From Pseudomonadota bacterium (GTDB taxonomy: Bacteria > Pseudomonadota > Alphaproteobacteria > Rhodobacterales > Rhodobacteraceae), in contig JAKALB010000013.1 of the NCBI GenBank assembly GCA_021813365.1, positions 1-35,766 of the forward strand: DNA of 35,766 nucleotides, read 5' to 3'. The position numbers were made by a program, and so were the translations under genes. Below, piece by piece: positions 8,924 through 16,862 of the stretch. The notes beneath the pieces were generated by a model. That model did no database searches. It was not told the origin of the DNA and saw nothing but the letters and a program-made list of their open reading frames with translations. Numbering within the stretch: position 1 is the first letter of the stretch; every line of letters starts with the position of its first letter.

Positions 8924-8985
8924 CCGAGCAACAACCGACTGGGCAACAACCGACTGGGCGACAACTGATCGGGCGACAACTGATC
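8911..8985 (+). repeat. Five-copy 15-bp tandem repeat spanning the rpoZ stop codon
   Basis: Five adjacent units share the form GRGCRACAACYGAYY: 8911-8925, 8926-8940, 8941-8955, 8956-8970 and 8971-8985. Units 4 and 5 are identical. The first unit encodes the end of rpoZ (Gly-Asp-Asn-stop). As 15 is a multiple of 3, each unit keeps the rpoZ frame: units 1, 4 and 5 read TGA, while units 2 and 3 read CGA. The array fills most of the gap before the rsh gene. It looks like slippage duplication. Confidence 0.9.
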
Positions 8986-9014
8986 GCGAGGCTGCCGGTC
9001 ACGGCAGGACAGGT

Positions 9015-11132
9015 ATGATCGACGTCGAAGACCTGGTCGCTCTTGTCCGCAACTACAACCCGCGGTGCAATTCCGAGCTGATCCGGCAGGCTTATGCCTA
9101 TGGAATGAAGATGCATGAGGGCCAGTTCCGCAAGTCGGGCGAGCCTTATTTCACGCATCCCGTCGCGGTGGCGGCGATCCTGACCGAACAGAACCTGGAT
9201 GACGCCACCATCGTCACGGCGCTGCTGCACGACACGATCGAGGACACCAAATCGACCTTTGCCGAGGTTGAACGCCTGTTCGGCCACGAGATTGCCGAAC
9301 TGGTCGATGGCGTGACCAAGCTGACCAACCTGCAACTGTCCAGTGCGCAGAACGAACAGGCGGAAAACTTCCGCAAGCTGTTCATGGCCATGTCCAAGGA
9401 TCTGCGGGTGATCCTGGTGAAACTGGCCGACCGGCTGCACAACATGCGCACGATCCGCAGCATGTCGCCCGAAAAGCAGGCCCAGAAGTCGCGCGAGACG
9501 ATGGAGATCTATGCGCCGCTGGCGGGCCGCATGGGCATGCAGTGGATGCGCGAGGAGCTGGAGGATCTGGCCTTCCGCGTGCTGAACCCCGAGGCGCGCA
9601 ATTCCATCATCCGCCGGTTCCTGACCTTGCAGCGCGAATCCGGTGATGTGGTCCACCAGATCACCGCCGACATCCGCAGCGAGCTTGAACGTCAGAAGAT
9701 CGAGGCCGATGTCTTCGGTCGGGCGAAGAAGCCCTATTCGATCTGGCGCAAGATGCAGCAGAAGGATCTGGAATTCTCGCGCCTGTCGGACATCTACGGC
9801 TTTCGGGTGATCTGTGGCTCGGTCGCGGATTGTTACCGCACCCTGGGGGTGATCCACCAGCGCTGGCGCGCGGTGCCGGGGCGGTTCAAGGATTACATCA
9901 GCCAGCCCAAGACCAACGGCTACCGCTCGATCCACACCACGGTCTCGGGCCGCGATGGCAAGCGGGTCGAGGTGCAGATCCGCACCCAGGAAATGCACGA
10001 GGTCGCCGAGGCCGGGGTTGCCGCGCATTGGTCCTACCGCGAGGGCGTGCGCGCGCAGAACCCTTTCGCCGTTGATCCGGCGAAATGGATCACCACGCTG
10101 ACCGAACGCTTCGACGAAGGCGACCATGACGAATTTCTCGAGAACGTGAAGCTCGAGATGTATTCGGATCAGGTGTTCTGCTTTACGCCGAAGGGCGACG
10201 TGGTGCAGCTGCCGCGCGGCGCGACACCGCTGGATTTTGCCTATGCCATCCACACCCGGATCGGCAATTCCACCGTTTCGGCCAAGGTCGACGGCATCCG
10301 CGTGCCCCTGTGGACCCGGCTGAAGAACGGCCAGTCGGTCGAGATCATCACCGCCGAGGGGCAGAAGCCGCAGGCGTCGTGGATCGACATCGTGACGACG
10401 GGCCGCGCCAAGGCTGCGATCCGGCGCAGCCTGCGAGAGGAAGACCGGGGCCGGTTCGTCAAGCTGGGCCACGAACTGGCGCGCGCCGCCTTTGACCATG
10501 TCGGCCGCAAGGCCACCGACAAGGCGCTGCGCACCGCCGCCAAGCGGCTGGGCCTGGCGGATGAGGATGATCTGCTGGCCCGGCTGGGATCTGCCGAACT
10601 GACGGCCCGCCGGGTGCTGGAGACGCTTTACCCCGAACTGGCCCTGGCCCAGACCGACGAGGTCGATACCAAGCGCGCCGTGGTCGGGCTGGCCGCCGAC
10701 CAGACCTTTCGCCGGGCGCAGTGCTGCCAGCCGGTGCCGGGCGAGCGGATCGTGGGCATCACCTATCGCGGCCAGGGCGTGGTGGTGCATGCCATCGACT
10801 GCCCGGCGCTGGAGGAACTGGAAGAACAGCCCTCACGCTGGGTCGACCTGCACTGGCAAACGGGACGCCACCCGCCCGCCTATGCCGTGACGCTGGACAT
10901 CGCGATTTCCAACGATGCCGGGGTGTTGGGCCGCATCTGCACGCTGATCGGCGACCAGAAGGCCAATATCTCGGACTTGAAGTTCACCGAACGCAAGCCA
11001 GATTTCTACAGGCTGCTTGTCGATGTGGAATTGCGCGATGTGGAACATCTGCACATGGTCATGACCGCTCTGGAGGCAGAGACCGATGTGGCGCAGGTGG
11101 CGCGCTTTCGGGATGTGACTCGCAAACCGTAG
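9015..11132 (+). CDS. rsh: Bifunctional (p)ppGpp synthetase/hydrolase (Rsh, RelA/SpoT homologue)
   Basis: This 705-residue protein makes and destroys the stringent-response alarmone. Domain order is as follows. The HD hydrolase domain has HDTIEDT at about 72-78, with an intact His-Asp pair and LADRLHNMRT at about 138-146. The synthetase domain has YSIWRKM, then RFKDYISQPKTNGYRSIHT at about 290-308 and VEVQIRTQEMHEVAEAGVAAHW. A TGS domain lies at about 388-448 and a C-terminal ACT domain at about 630-700. Both active sites look intact, as expected for the single bifunctional Rsh of alphaproteobacteria. It lies downstream of rpoZ and before the DUF2062 gene, in a conserved order. Confidence 0.96.
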   Translation: MIDVEDLVALVRNYNPRCNSELIRQAYAYGMKMHEGQFRKSGEPYFTHPVAVAAILTEQNLDDATIVTALLHDTIEDTKSTFAEVERLFGHEIAELVDGVTKLTNLQLSSAQNEQAENFRKLFMAMSKDLRVILVKLADRLHNMRTIRSMSPEKQAQKSRETMEIYAPLAGRMGMQWMREELEDLAFRVLNPEARNSIIRRFLTLQRESGDVVHQITADIRSELERQKIEADVFGRAKKPYSIWRKMQQKDLEFSRLSDIYGFRVICGSVADCYRTLGVIHQRWRAVPGRFKDYISQPKTNGYRSIHTTVSGRDGKRVEVQIRTQEMHEVAEAGVAAHWSYREGVRAQNPFAVDPAKWITTLTERFDEGDHDEFLENVKLEMYSDQVFCFTPKGDVVQLPRGATPLDFAYAIHTRIGNSTVSAKVDGIRVPLWTRLKNGQSVEIITAEGQKPQASWIDIVTTGRAKAAIRRSLREEDRGRFVKLGHELARAAFDHVGRKATDKALRTAAKRLGLADEDDLLARLGSAELTARRVLETLYPELALAQTDEVDTKRAVVGLAADQTFRRAQCCQPVPGERIVGITYRGQGVVVHAIDCPALEELEEQPSRWVDLHWQTGRHPPAYAVTLDIAISNDAGVLGRICTLIGDQKANISDLKFTERKPDFYRLLVDVELRDVEHLHMVMTALEAETDVAQVARFRDVTRKP

Positions 11133-11142
11133 GGAGGCCCGC

Positions 11143-11787
11143 TTGTTCAAACGCCGCGAGAAGCAGTCCTTCTGGGCGCGGGCCAAGGCACAGCTTTATC
11201 CGCGCGGCGGCATTCTGCGGGCACTGAAATACACCGGCCACCGACTGCGCCGCCTGCCCGACCCGCCGCATCGGGTGGCGCGCGGGGTCTTTGCCGGAAC
11301 CTTCGTGAACTTTCCGCCGATCTTCGGACTGCAGCTTCTGGCGGCGGCGGCGCTGGCCTGGGCGCTGCGCGGCAACATCCTGGCGGCCCTGTTCGCCACT
11401 CTCCTGTCGAACCCGGTCACGACGCCGATCATCGCCCTGGTTTCGCTGCGGCTGGGGCACTGGATGCTCGGCACCTCTGACACGCTGTCGCTGGGCGGGG
11501 TGTTTGTTGCCTTCGGGACGGCCACGGCAGAACTGTGGAACAACGTCCTGGCGATCTTTGGCCCCGGTCAGGCGCATTGGGATGGGCTGATCCTGTTCTG
11601 GGAGCGGATCTATCTGCCCTATCTGGTCGGCTCGATCCTGCCCGGGCTGGCGGTATCGTTCCTGCTGGGCTGGCTCACCCTGCCGCTGGTGCGCGCCTAT
11701 CAGGCCTTGCGTCACCGCCGGATCGTGAAGAAACGCGCCAGCCGCACCCCCGCCGAAGGGGATGACGCGGCGGGGCCAAATCCGTAA
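11143..11787 (+). CDS. DUF2062 domain membrane protein
   Basis: This 214-residue protein has about four hydrophobic segments: roughly 50-70 with [17 protein letters not shown], 75-105, 125-145 and 165-185. The Arg/Lys-rich ends suggest cytoplasmic termini. FPPIFGLQ and LSNPVTTP are the conserved DUF2062 motifs. The biochemical role of the family is unknown. The start is TTG at 11143, preceded by GGAGG; no ATG lies in a sensible place. It is 10 bases after rsh and 32 bases before pdxJ, so it is likely part of the same transcript. Its position behind rsh is conserved in Rhodobacterales, which hints at, but does not prove, a link. Confidence 0.88.
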   Translation: MFKRREKQSFWARAKAQLYPRGGILRALKYTGHRLRRLPDPPHRVARGVFAGTFVNFPPIFGLQLLAAAALAWALRGNILAALFATLLSNPVTTPIIALVSLRLGHWMLGTSDTLSLGGVFVAFGTATAELWNNVLAIFGPGQAHWDGLILFWERIYLPYLVGSILPGLAVSFLLGWLTLPLVRAYQALRHRRIVKKRASRTPAEGDDAAGPNP

Positions 11788-11819
11788 GAGTCGCAGTGAG
11801 AGACTTGCAGGACAACCCC

Positions 11820-12569
11820 ATGCCCACCCACGGAAAACTGCGCCTCGGCGTCAACATCGACCATGTCGCCACCCTGCGGAACGCCCGCGGATCGGAATGG
11901 CCCGACCCGCTGCGCGCCGCCCTGCTGGCCGAGGCCGCAGGCGCCGACGGCATCACCGCCCATCTGCGCGAAGACCGCCGCCACATCCGCGACGCCGACA
12001 TCGTGGCGCTGAAGGCCGGGATTGGCATTCCGCTGAATTTCGAATGCGCCGCGACCGACGAGATGCAGAGCATCGTGCTGGCCACCCGCCCGCATGCCGT
12101 CTGCCTGGTGCCCGAAAAGCGCACCGAACGGACAACCGAAGGCGGCCTTGACGTGGCCGGCGATGCCGACCGCCTGCGCGACTTCATCACGCCACTGCGC
12201 GAGGCGGGGGCGCGGGTCAGCATGTTCATCGGCCATGACCCCCGGCAGATCGAAGCCTCGGCCGCCATTGGCGCGGCGGTGGTCGAACTGCACACCGGGC
12301 ATTACTCCGACCTGCACGCCGAGGGGCGCGAGGCCGAGACCCGCGCCGAACTGGAGGCGCTGATCCGCGGCGCGCAACTGGCGCATTCGCTGGGGCTGGA
12401 GGTGCACGCCGGCCACGGCCTGACCTATGCCAACGTCGCCCCCATCGCCGCGATTCCGCAGGTGAAGGAGCTGAACATCGGCCATTTCCTCATCGGCGAG
12501 GCCGTTTTCATCGGACTTGGCGCCGCCATCGAGGAAATGCGCCGCCGGATGGATGCCGCCCGGGCCTAG
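11820..12569 (+). CDS. pdxJ: Pyridoxine 5'-phosphate synthase
   Basis: This 249-residue TIM-barrel enzyme condenses 1-deoxyxylulose 5-phosphate with 3-amino-2-oxopropyl phosphate in vitamin B6 synthesis. Signature stretches are [16 protein letters not shown] (N-terminal), [32 protein letters not shown] and [12 protein letters not shown]. The catalytic His and Glu residues of the family fall within these. The ATG at 11820 has AGGA about 8 bases upstream; a GTG at 11796 is less likely. In many relatives pdxJ is followed directly by acpS. Here a minus-strand cupredoxin gene intervenes. Confidence 0.96.
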   Translation: MPTHGKLRLGVNIDHVATLRNARGSEWPDPLRAALLAEAAGADGITAHLREDRRHIRDADIVALKAGIGIPLNFECAATDEMQSIVLATRPHAVCLVPEKRTERTTEGGLDVAGDADRLRDFITPLREAGARVSMFIGHDPRQIEASAAIGAAVVELHTGHYSDLHAEGREAETRAELEALIRGAQLAHSLGLEVHAGHGLTYANVAPIAAIPQVKELNIGHFLIGEAVFIGLGAAIEEMRRRMDAARA

Positions 12570-12571
12570 GA

Positions 12572-12587
12572 TGGGCACGAATGCCCA
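12572..12587. terminator. Hairpin between convergent pdxJ and cupredoxin gene
   Basis: TGGGCA-CGAA-TGCCCA is a perfect 6-bp stem with a four-base loop. It starts 2 bases after the pdxJ stop and lies 20 bases from the cupredoxin stop (minus). It has no T-run, but the position fits a bidirectional terminator. Confidence 0.45.
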
Positions 12588-12607
12588 CCCCGGGCCCGGA
12601 GGTCAGA

Positions 12608-13111
12608 TCAGTTGACGGTGATCAGCGTCCACATCCCGTCGATGAAATGGCCCGGGATGTTGCAGAACAGCACATAGGTGCCGGGCGTCAGGTCGACCGT
12701 CAGAGAGCCGGTCTGGCCGGGGTCAAGTTCGCTGACCTCGCCCAGATATTTGGCGCCCTCTTCGTCGACCCGGTTCTTGGTCGGGTCGTAGGGCAACTCG
12801 ACCTGGCCCGCGCTGACCGGCGCCACAAGCATCTCGTGGATGATGTCCTTGCTGTCGTTGGTCACGTTGAACGTCACCTTGCCGGCCGCAATGCTGGCCT
12901 GGTCGACGCTGATGCCCATCGTGCCGGTCGACATGTCGGCAGAATCCATCTTGCCCATCTTCATCATGTGGGCGTCATCCATCATCAGGGAGTCCGGTCC
13001 CTTGTCCCACAGCGAGACGGCGACGGTGGCGTCAGCCAGCGCGGCCTGGGCCGTGAACAGGGCCAGCGCACTGGCGGCACAGGCGATCCGGGTCTTGGTA
13101 AGGAAAGTCAT
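12608..13111 (-). CDS. Periplasmic plastocyanin-like cupredoxin with Met-rich segment
   Basis: This 167-residue secreted protein has a signal peptide ending near AQAALA (about 21-26). The type 1 copper ligands are all present: His92 (IIHEMLV), Cys150, His155 and Met160 (LFCNIPGHFIDGMW). Ahead of the cupredoxin fold is an unusual stretch at about 43-66 with eight Met, one His and several Asp, which could bind Cu+ or pass it on. The role is probably periplasmic electron transfer or copper handling. GGAG lies about 9 bases before the ATG. A 14-bp FNR/CRP-type box stands 62 bases upstream, suggesting expression at low oxygen. It is opposite in strand to the housekeeping genes on both sides. Confidence 0.88.
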   Translation of the reverse strand: MTFLTKTRIACAASALALFTAQAALADATVAVSLWDKGPDSLMMDDAHMMKMGKMDSADMSTGTMGISVDQASIAAGKVTFNVTNDSKDIIHEMLVAPVSAGQVELPYDPTKNRVDEEGAKYLGEVSELDPGQTGSLTVDLTPGTYVLFCNIPGHFIDGMWTLITVN

Positions 13112-13172
13112 GGTGTTTGCTCCACTTCGATTGCAACTGCAGCGAATTGGCACCCGAACCGCGCCGAAAGCC

Positions 13173-13186
13173 TTGATATGCGTCAA
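13173..13186 (-). promoter_or_regulatory. FNR/FnrL-type binding site upstream of the cupredoxin gene
   Basis: TTGATATGCGTCAA is a perfect match to the FNR pattern TTGAY-N4-RTCAA. Its centre is about 68 bases upstream of the cupredoxin ATG. An FNR-activated start site about 41 bases from the box centre would give a short leader; the -10 there (near CAATTC) is weak. It is about 195 bases from acpS on the other side, so the cupredoxin gene is the likelier target. DNR/NnrR proteins can use the same pattern. Confidence 0.65.
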
Positions 13187-13381
13187 TCCGGGCAAAATTA
13201 ATCCGACCCGGTGCAGGAGCGCCCAGGCAGGCAGGCGTTTCGCGTCTGACCGGCACGGGCCGGCTGTCGGCACCGCCCGCTGGCGACCGGCCCCGGCCGA
13301 CCGCCCCGCCCGTCTGGCTGGACAGATGCCGGTGCCGCCCCTAGCCTGCCGGTCGACCCTTTGCCCCGGCAGGTCAGGCCC

Positions 13382-13879
13382 GTGATTCTTGGAATCGGCA
13401 GCGATCTTTGCAACATCGACCGGATCGCGGCAACGCTGGCTCGGCATGGCGACCGTTTCGTCACCCGGGTCTTCACCGATATCGAGCGGCGCAAGGCCGA
13501 GAGCCGTCCGCGCAACGTGGCGGCCACCTATGCCAAGCGCTGGGCGGCGAAAGAGGCCTGCGCCAAGGCGCTGGGCACCGGGTTGCGGATGGGAATCGCC
13601 TGGCGAGACATGGCCGTGGCGAACCTGTGGACCGGCCAGCCGGTGATGCATCTGACCGGCTGGGCCGCCGAACGGCTGGCGGCCATGACCCCGCCCGATC
13701 ACGAGGCGCTGGTGCATGTGACGCTGACCGACGACCACCCCTGGGCGCAGGCCTTCGTGCTGATCGAGGCGCTGCCGGTCGGCACGCCGCGCGGCGCCCC
13801 GCTGCTGCATCGGCCGCCTTCCCGCCCCGATCCGGGTTCGGCCCGACCATCCCGCGCAAGTGACCAAGGCCTGCCTTGA
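13382..13879 (+). CDS. acpS: Holo-[acyl-carrier-protein] synthase
   Basis: AcpS transfers 4'-phosphopantetheine from CoA to acyl carrier protein. Metal-binding Asp8 (GIGSDLCNI) and Glu58 ([15 protein letters not shown]) are at the expected positions when translation starts at the GTG at 13382; a TTG at 13361 is possible but would add a non-conserved N-terminus. The protein is 165 residues. AcpS is usually about 120-140, and the surplus is a Pro/Arg/Ser-rich tail after LIEALPVG. The last 20 bases overlap the proposed start of lepB. An earlier stop may have been lost, but no frameshift is needed to explain the reading frame. Confidence 0.94.
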   Translation: MILGIGSDLCNIDRIAATLARHGDRFVTRVFTDIERRKAESRPRNVAATYAKRWAAKEACAKALGTGLRMGIAWRDMAVANLWTGQPVMHLTGWAAERLAAMTPPDHEALVHVTLTDDHPWAQAFVLIEALPVGTPRGAPLLHRPPSRPDPGSARPSRASDQGLP

Positions 13880-14729
13880 CTTGGCCCCCCCGCCCGCGCA
13901 AGAAGCGGCAAACTTCAGGAAAGCGCACACGGCCAGCCGCACGAACCCGGAAAACGGCATCGTCGAGACGATAAAGACCGTCGTTTACGCCCTTTTGATC
14001 GCCGGCGTCTTCCGGTCGTTCTTCTTCCAGCCGTTCTTCATCCCCTCGGAATCGATGAAGGACACGCTGCTGATCGGCGATTTCCTGTTCGTCAACAAGA
14101 TGGCCTATGGCTATTCGAAATACTCCTGCCCGTTCTCGGCCTGCCCTATTCCGGGGCGGATCCTGGTTCCGGGCCTGTCGGGCGAGCCGGAGCGTGGCGA
14201 CATCGTCGTGTTCCGCCACCCGGTGAACGGCGAAGACTATATCAAGCGGCTGGTCGGTCTGCCGGGCGACAAGTTGCAGATGATCAATGGCATCCTCTAT
14301 ATCAACGGCGCCGAGGTGCCGCAGGAACCCGCCGGCACGTTTGACGAGGTGATGGGCCCGCAGGGCGCGATGGGCAACCGCCCGCGCTGCCAGAACGCCC
14401 CGGTGGGCGACGGCGACATCTGCAAGCGCAGCCGCTATATCGAGACCCTGCCGAACGGGGTGGCGCATGATGTTCTGAATATCGAGGACAACGGCTACGC
14501 CGACAACACCGCCGTCTTCACCGTGCCGGCCGATCATTATTTCTTCATGGGTGACAACCGCGACAACAGCCAGGACAGCCGTTTCAGCCAGGATGTCGGC
14601 GGCGTGGGCTTTGTGCCGCGCGAAAACCTTCTGGGCAAGGCGAACCTGGTGGTGTTCTCGTCTGCCGGCAAGTCGATGCTGTATTTCTGGACCTGGCGCA
14701 TGGACCGGTTCTTCCATTGGGCATCGTGA
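13860..14729 (+). CDS. lepB: Signal peptidase I
   Basis: This 289-residue membrane protease removes signal peptides from exported proteins. One N-terminal membrane segment (about 38-56) precedes the catalytic Ser65 ([15 protein letters not shown]). The general base is Lys129 ([12 protein letters not shown]), and [14 protein letters not shown] is the C-terminal signature. A Cys-containing insert ([10 protein letters not shown] and [13 protein letters not shown]) is typical of rhodobacteral LepB. The start is a GTG at 13860; a TTG at 13881 is possible. Both lack a good ribosome-binding site, so translation may be coupled to acpS, which it overlaps by 20 bases. rnc follows 7 bases downstream. 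Confidence 0.95.
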   Translation: MTKACLDLAPPPAQEAANFRKAHTASRTNPENGIVETIKTVVYALLIAGVFRSFFFQPFFIPSESMKDTLLIGDFLFVNKMAYGYSKYSCPFSACPIPGRILVPGLSGEPERGDIVVFRHPVNGEDYIKRLVGLPGDKLQMINGILYINGAEVPQEPAGTFDEVMGPQGAMGNRPRCQNAPVGDGDICKRSRYIETLPNGVAHDVLNIEDNGYADNTAVFTVPADHYFFMGDNRDNSQDSRFSQDVGGVGFVPRENLLGKANLVVFSSAGKSMLYFWTWRMDRFFHWAS

Positions 14730-14736
14730 GGGGCGC

Positions 14737-15438
14737 GTGAAGCTGTCGGCTGACCTGGCCGCCTTTGCCGACCGGCTGGGCATCCGCTTTGCCAGGCCCG
14801 AACTCCTGGTTCGTGCCACCACCCATGCCTCGATCGCCTCGGCGCAGCGGCCCGACAACCAGCGGCTGGAGTTTCTGGGCGACCGGGTGCTGGGCCTTTC
14901 GATCGCCGAGGCACTGTTCGCCGCCGACACGAAGGCCAGCGAGGGCCAGATGGCGCCGCGCTTCAACGCGCTGGTGCGCAAGGAAACCTGTGCCGAAGTG
15001 GCGCGCGAGATCGGCCTGGGTGAGGTGCTGCGCCTGGGCCGCAGCGAAATGCTGTCCGGCGGCCGCCGGAAAGAGGCGCTGCTGGGCGATGCGATGGAGG
15101 CGCTGATTGCCGCCGTCTATCTGGACCAGGGCTTCGACGCCGCCCGCGCCCTGGTGCTGCGGCTGTGGCAAAGCCGGATCGCCAGAGCCGAATCCGTGGG
15201 CCGGGATGCCAAGACCGCCTTGCAGGAATGGGCCCAGGCCCGGGCCATGCCGCCGCCCAGCTACGAGGAACAGGGCCGCACCGGCCCCGACCATGCGCCG
15301 GTCTTCACCGTGACCGTGCGCCTGGCCAGCGGTGAAGCGGAAAGCGCCCAGGCCGGCACCAAGCGTGCCGCCGAACAGCAGGCCGCCCAGGCCCTGCTGG
15401 CCAGGCTGCAGGCCGATGGTCCCCTGCCCGGGGGCTGA
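14737..15438 (+). CDS. rnc: Ribonuclease III
   Basis: This 233-residue double-stranded RNA endonuclease processes rRNA precursors and structured transcripts. The catalytic signature [14 protein letters not shown] is at about 43-56 and the second acidic cluster [16 protein letters not shown] is at about 115-130. A double-stranded RNA-binding domain ([20 protein letters not shown] to [12 protein letters not shown]) fills the C-terminus. The start is GTG at 14737 with GAGGGG just ahead, partly inside the lepB stop region. The order lepB - rnc - era is conserved in many bacteria. Confidence 0.96.
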   Translation: MKLSADLAAFADRLGIRFARPELLVRATTHASIASAQRPDNQRLEFLGDRVLGLSIAEALFAADTKASEGQMAPRFNALVRKETCAEVAREIGLGEVLRLGRSEMLSGGRRKEALLGDAMEALIAAVYLDQGFDAARALVLRLWQSRIARAESVGRDAKTALQEWAQARAMPPPSYEEQGRTGPDHAPVFTVTVRLASGEAESAQAGTKRAAEQQAAQALLARLQADGPLPGG

Positions 15439-15479
15439 GCGCCCTCGCTTTCGATTCGGGAATCGGCTATGCGGCGGCC

Positions 15480-16421
15480 ATGTCTTCGCAAATCGAATCG
15501 TCTGCCGGCCACAGGGCCGGCTTCGTTGCCCTGATCGGCGAGCCCAATGCGGGCAAGTCGACGCTGTTGAACCGCATGGTCGGGGCCAAGGTCTCGATCG
15601 TGACGCACAAGGTGCAGACGACGCGCACGCGGATCCGCGGCGTGGCGATGGAGGGGAACACGCAACTGGTGTTTGTCGACACGCCGGGCCTGTTCCGCCC
15701 GCGCCGCCGGCTGGACCGCGCGATGGTGGCGGCCGCCTGGGGCGGGGCCGCCGATGCCGATGTGATCGTGTTGCTGATCGAGGCGCATCGCGGCCTGACC
15801 GAGGGTGTGGCGGCGATCATCGACGGCATGAAGGACCGTATTCCCCAGGGTCAGAAGGTGGCGCTGGCGATCAACAAGATCGACCGGGTCAAGGCCGAGG
15901 TGCTGCTGGCCCTGGCCCGGGACATGAACGCAGCCTTCCCCTTTGCCGAGACCTTCATGATCAGCGCCGAGCGCGGCCATGGCGTGGACAAGCTGCGGCA
16001 GTGGCTGGCCCGCGAGATGCCGGCGGGGGAGTGGTTCTATCCCGAGGATCAGTTGGCCGACCTGCCGATGCGGATGATCGCGGCCGAAATGACCCGCGAG
16101 AAGCTGACCCTGCGCCTGCATGAAGAACTGCCCTACCAGTTGACGGTCGAGACCGAGGGATGGGAGGACAGGCCCGATGGCACGACCAGGATCGACCAGG
16201 TGGTCTATGTGGCGCGCGACGGCCACAAGGGTATCGTGCTGGGCAATGGTGGCGAGACGATCAAGGCGATCGGCACGGCGGCGCGGGCCGAGATCTCGGA
16301 ATTCCTGGGCCGCAGGGTGCATCTGTTCCTGACCGTCAAGGTGCGGCCGAACTGGCTGGAAGAGCCCGAGCGCTATGCCGAGATGGGGCTGGAATTCAAG
16401 GACGGCAATCCCCAGGCCTGA
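15480..16421 (+). CDS. era: GTPase Era
   Basis: This 313-residue GTPase binds 16S rRNA and helps mature the small ribosomal subunit. G motifs are in order: GEPNAGKST (20-28), TRTRIRG, DTPG (67-70), NKID (about 136-139) and ISAERG. The C-terminal KH domain has GHKGIVLGNGGETIKAIG (about 250-267). The ATG at 15480 is not preceded by a strong ribosome-binding site. It lies 41 bases behind rnc. The 72 bases after its stop hold one copy of the intergenic repeat element. Confidence 0.97.
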   Translation: MSSQIESSAGHRAGFVALIGEPNAGKSTLLNRMVGAKVSIVTHKVQTTRTRIRGVAMEGNTQLVFVDTPGLFRPRRRLDRAMVAAAWGGAADADVIVLLIEAHRGLTEGVAAIIDGMKDRIPQGQKVALAINKIDRVKAEVLLALARDMNAAFPFAETFMISAERGHGVDKLRQWLAREMPAGEWFYPEDQLADLPMRMIAAEMTREKLTLRLHEELPYQLTVETEGWEDRPDGTTRIDQVVYVARDGHKGIVLGNGGETIKAIGTAARAEISEFLGRRVHLFLTVKVRPNWLEEPERYAEMGLEFKDGNPQA

Positions 16422-16436
16422 GCCTGCCGGAGAGCG

Positions 16437-16485
16437 CCGGGGGATCTGCCCCCGGACCCCCGGGATATTTGAACCAAGTTGAAAG
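16437..16485 (+). repeat. Intergenic hairpin-GGATATTT-CAAGNTGAAAG element, copy A
   Basis: A perfect 7-bp hairpin (16437-16443 with 16449-16455, loop ATCTG) is followed by ACCCCC, GGGATATTT (16462-16470), four bases, and CAAGTTGAAAG (16475-16485). The same layout recurs three more times in the window. Here the final GAAAGG forms the ribosome-binding site of the DUF1491 gene. Confidence 0.85.
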
Positions 16486-16493
16486 GCGGTCGA

Positions 16494-16826
16494 TTGGCGC
16501 GGCTGGCAAGCGGAATCTGGGTTTCTGCCTATCTGCGGCGGCTGGATCTGGCCGGGATCCCCGGCTTTGTGGTGGCGCGCGGCGATGCGACGGCGGGCGC
16601 CGTGCTGGTGAAGGTGGCGCTGATGCAGGGTCAGGCGCGGCTGTACGAGCGCGGCTTTGACCTGGCAACGGGCGAGGTGTTGTGGCGGCTGCGCGCCGAG
16701 GGTGTCGAGGGCGAGATCGACACGATGATTGCCAGGGACCGGATGCGGGACCGCGACCTGTGGGTGATCGAGGTCGAGGACCGACAGGGCCGCTGCCTGC
16801 TGGATGAGCCGGGGTTCAACGGCTGA
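16494..16826 (+). CDS. DUF1491 family protein
   Basis: This 110-residue protein begins MARLASGIWVSAYLRRL, continues with GIPGFVVARGDATAGAVLVKVA (about 23-44) and ends near DRDLWVIEVEDRQGRCLLDEPGF. These are the conserved blocks of DUF1491, an alphaproteobacterial family of unknown function. The start is a TTG at 16494, about 7 bases after GAAAGGCGG. An upstream TTG at 16479 lies within the repeat element and is less likely. It sits between era and recO as it does in relatives, so a link with RNA or DNA maintenance is conceivable but unsupported. Confidence 0.88.
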   Translation: MARLASGIWVSAYLRRLDLAGIPGFVVARGDATAGAVLVKVALMQGQARLYERGFDLATGEVLWRLRAEGVEGEIDTMIARDRMRDRDLWVIEVEDRQGRCLLDEPGFNG

Positions 16827-16862
16827 CTTGTGTCGGGCCGCCCGGCCTTTCATGATCGGCGC

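Noticed and set aside
8911-8985. CRISPR-like array
   Set aside because: Units are directly adjacent with no spacers and are only 15 bp long. It is a simple tandem repeat.
8676-10790. Long minus-strand open frame opposite rsh
   Set aside because: It is the antisense frame of a well-supported gene. The composition is His/Arg/Gln-rich and it has no ribosome-binding site or domain.
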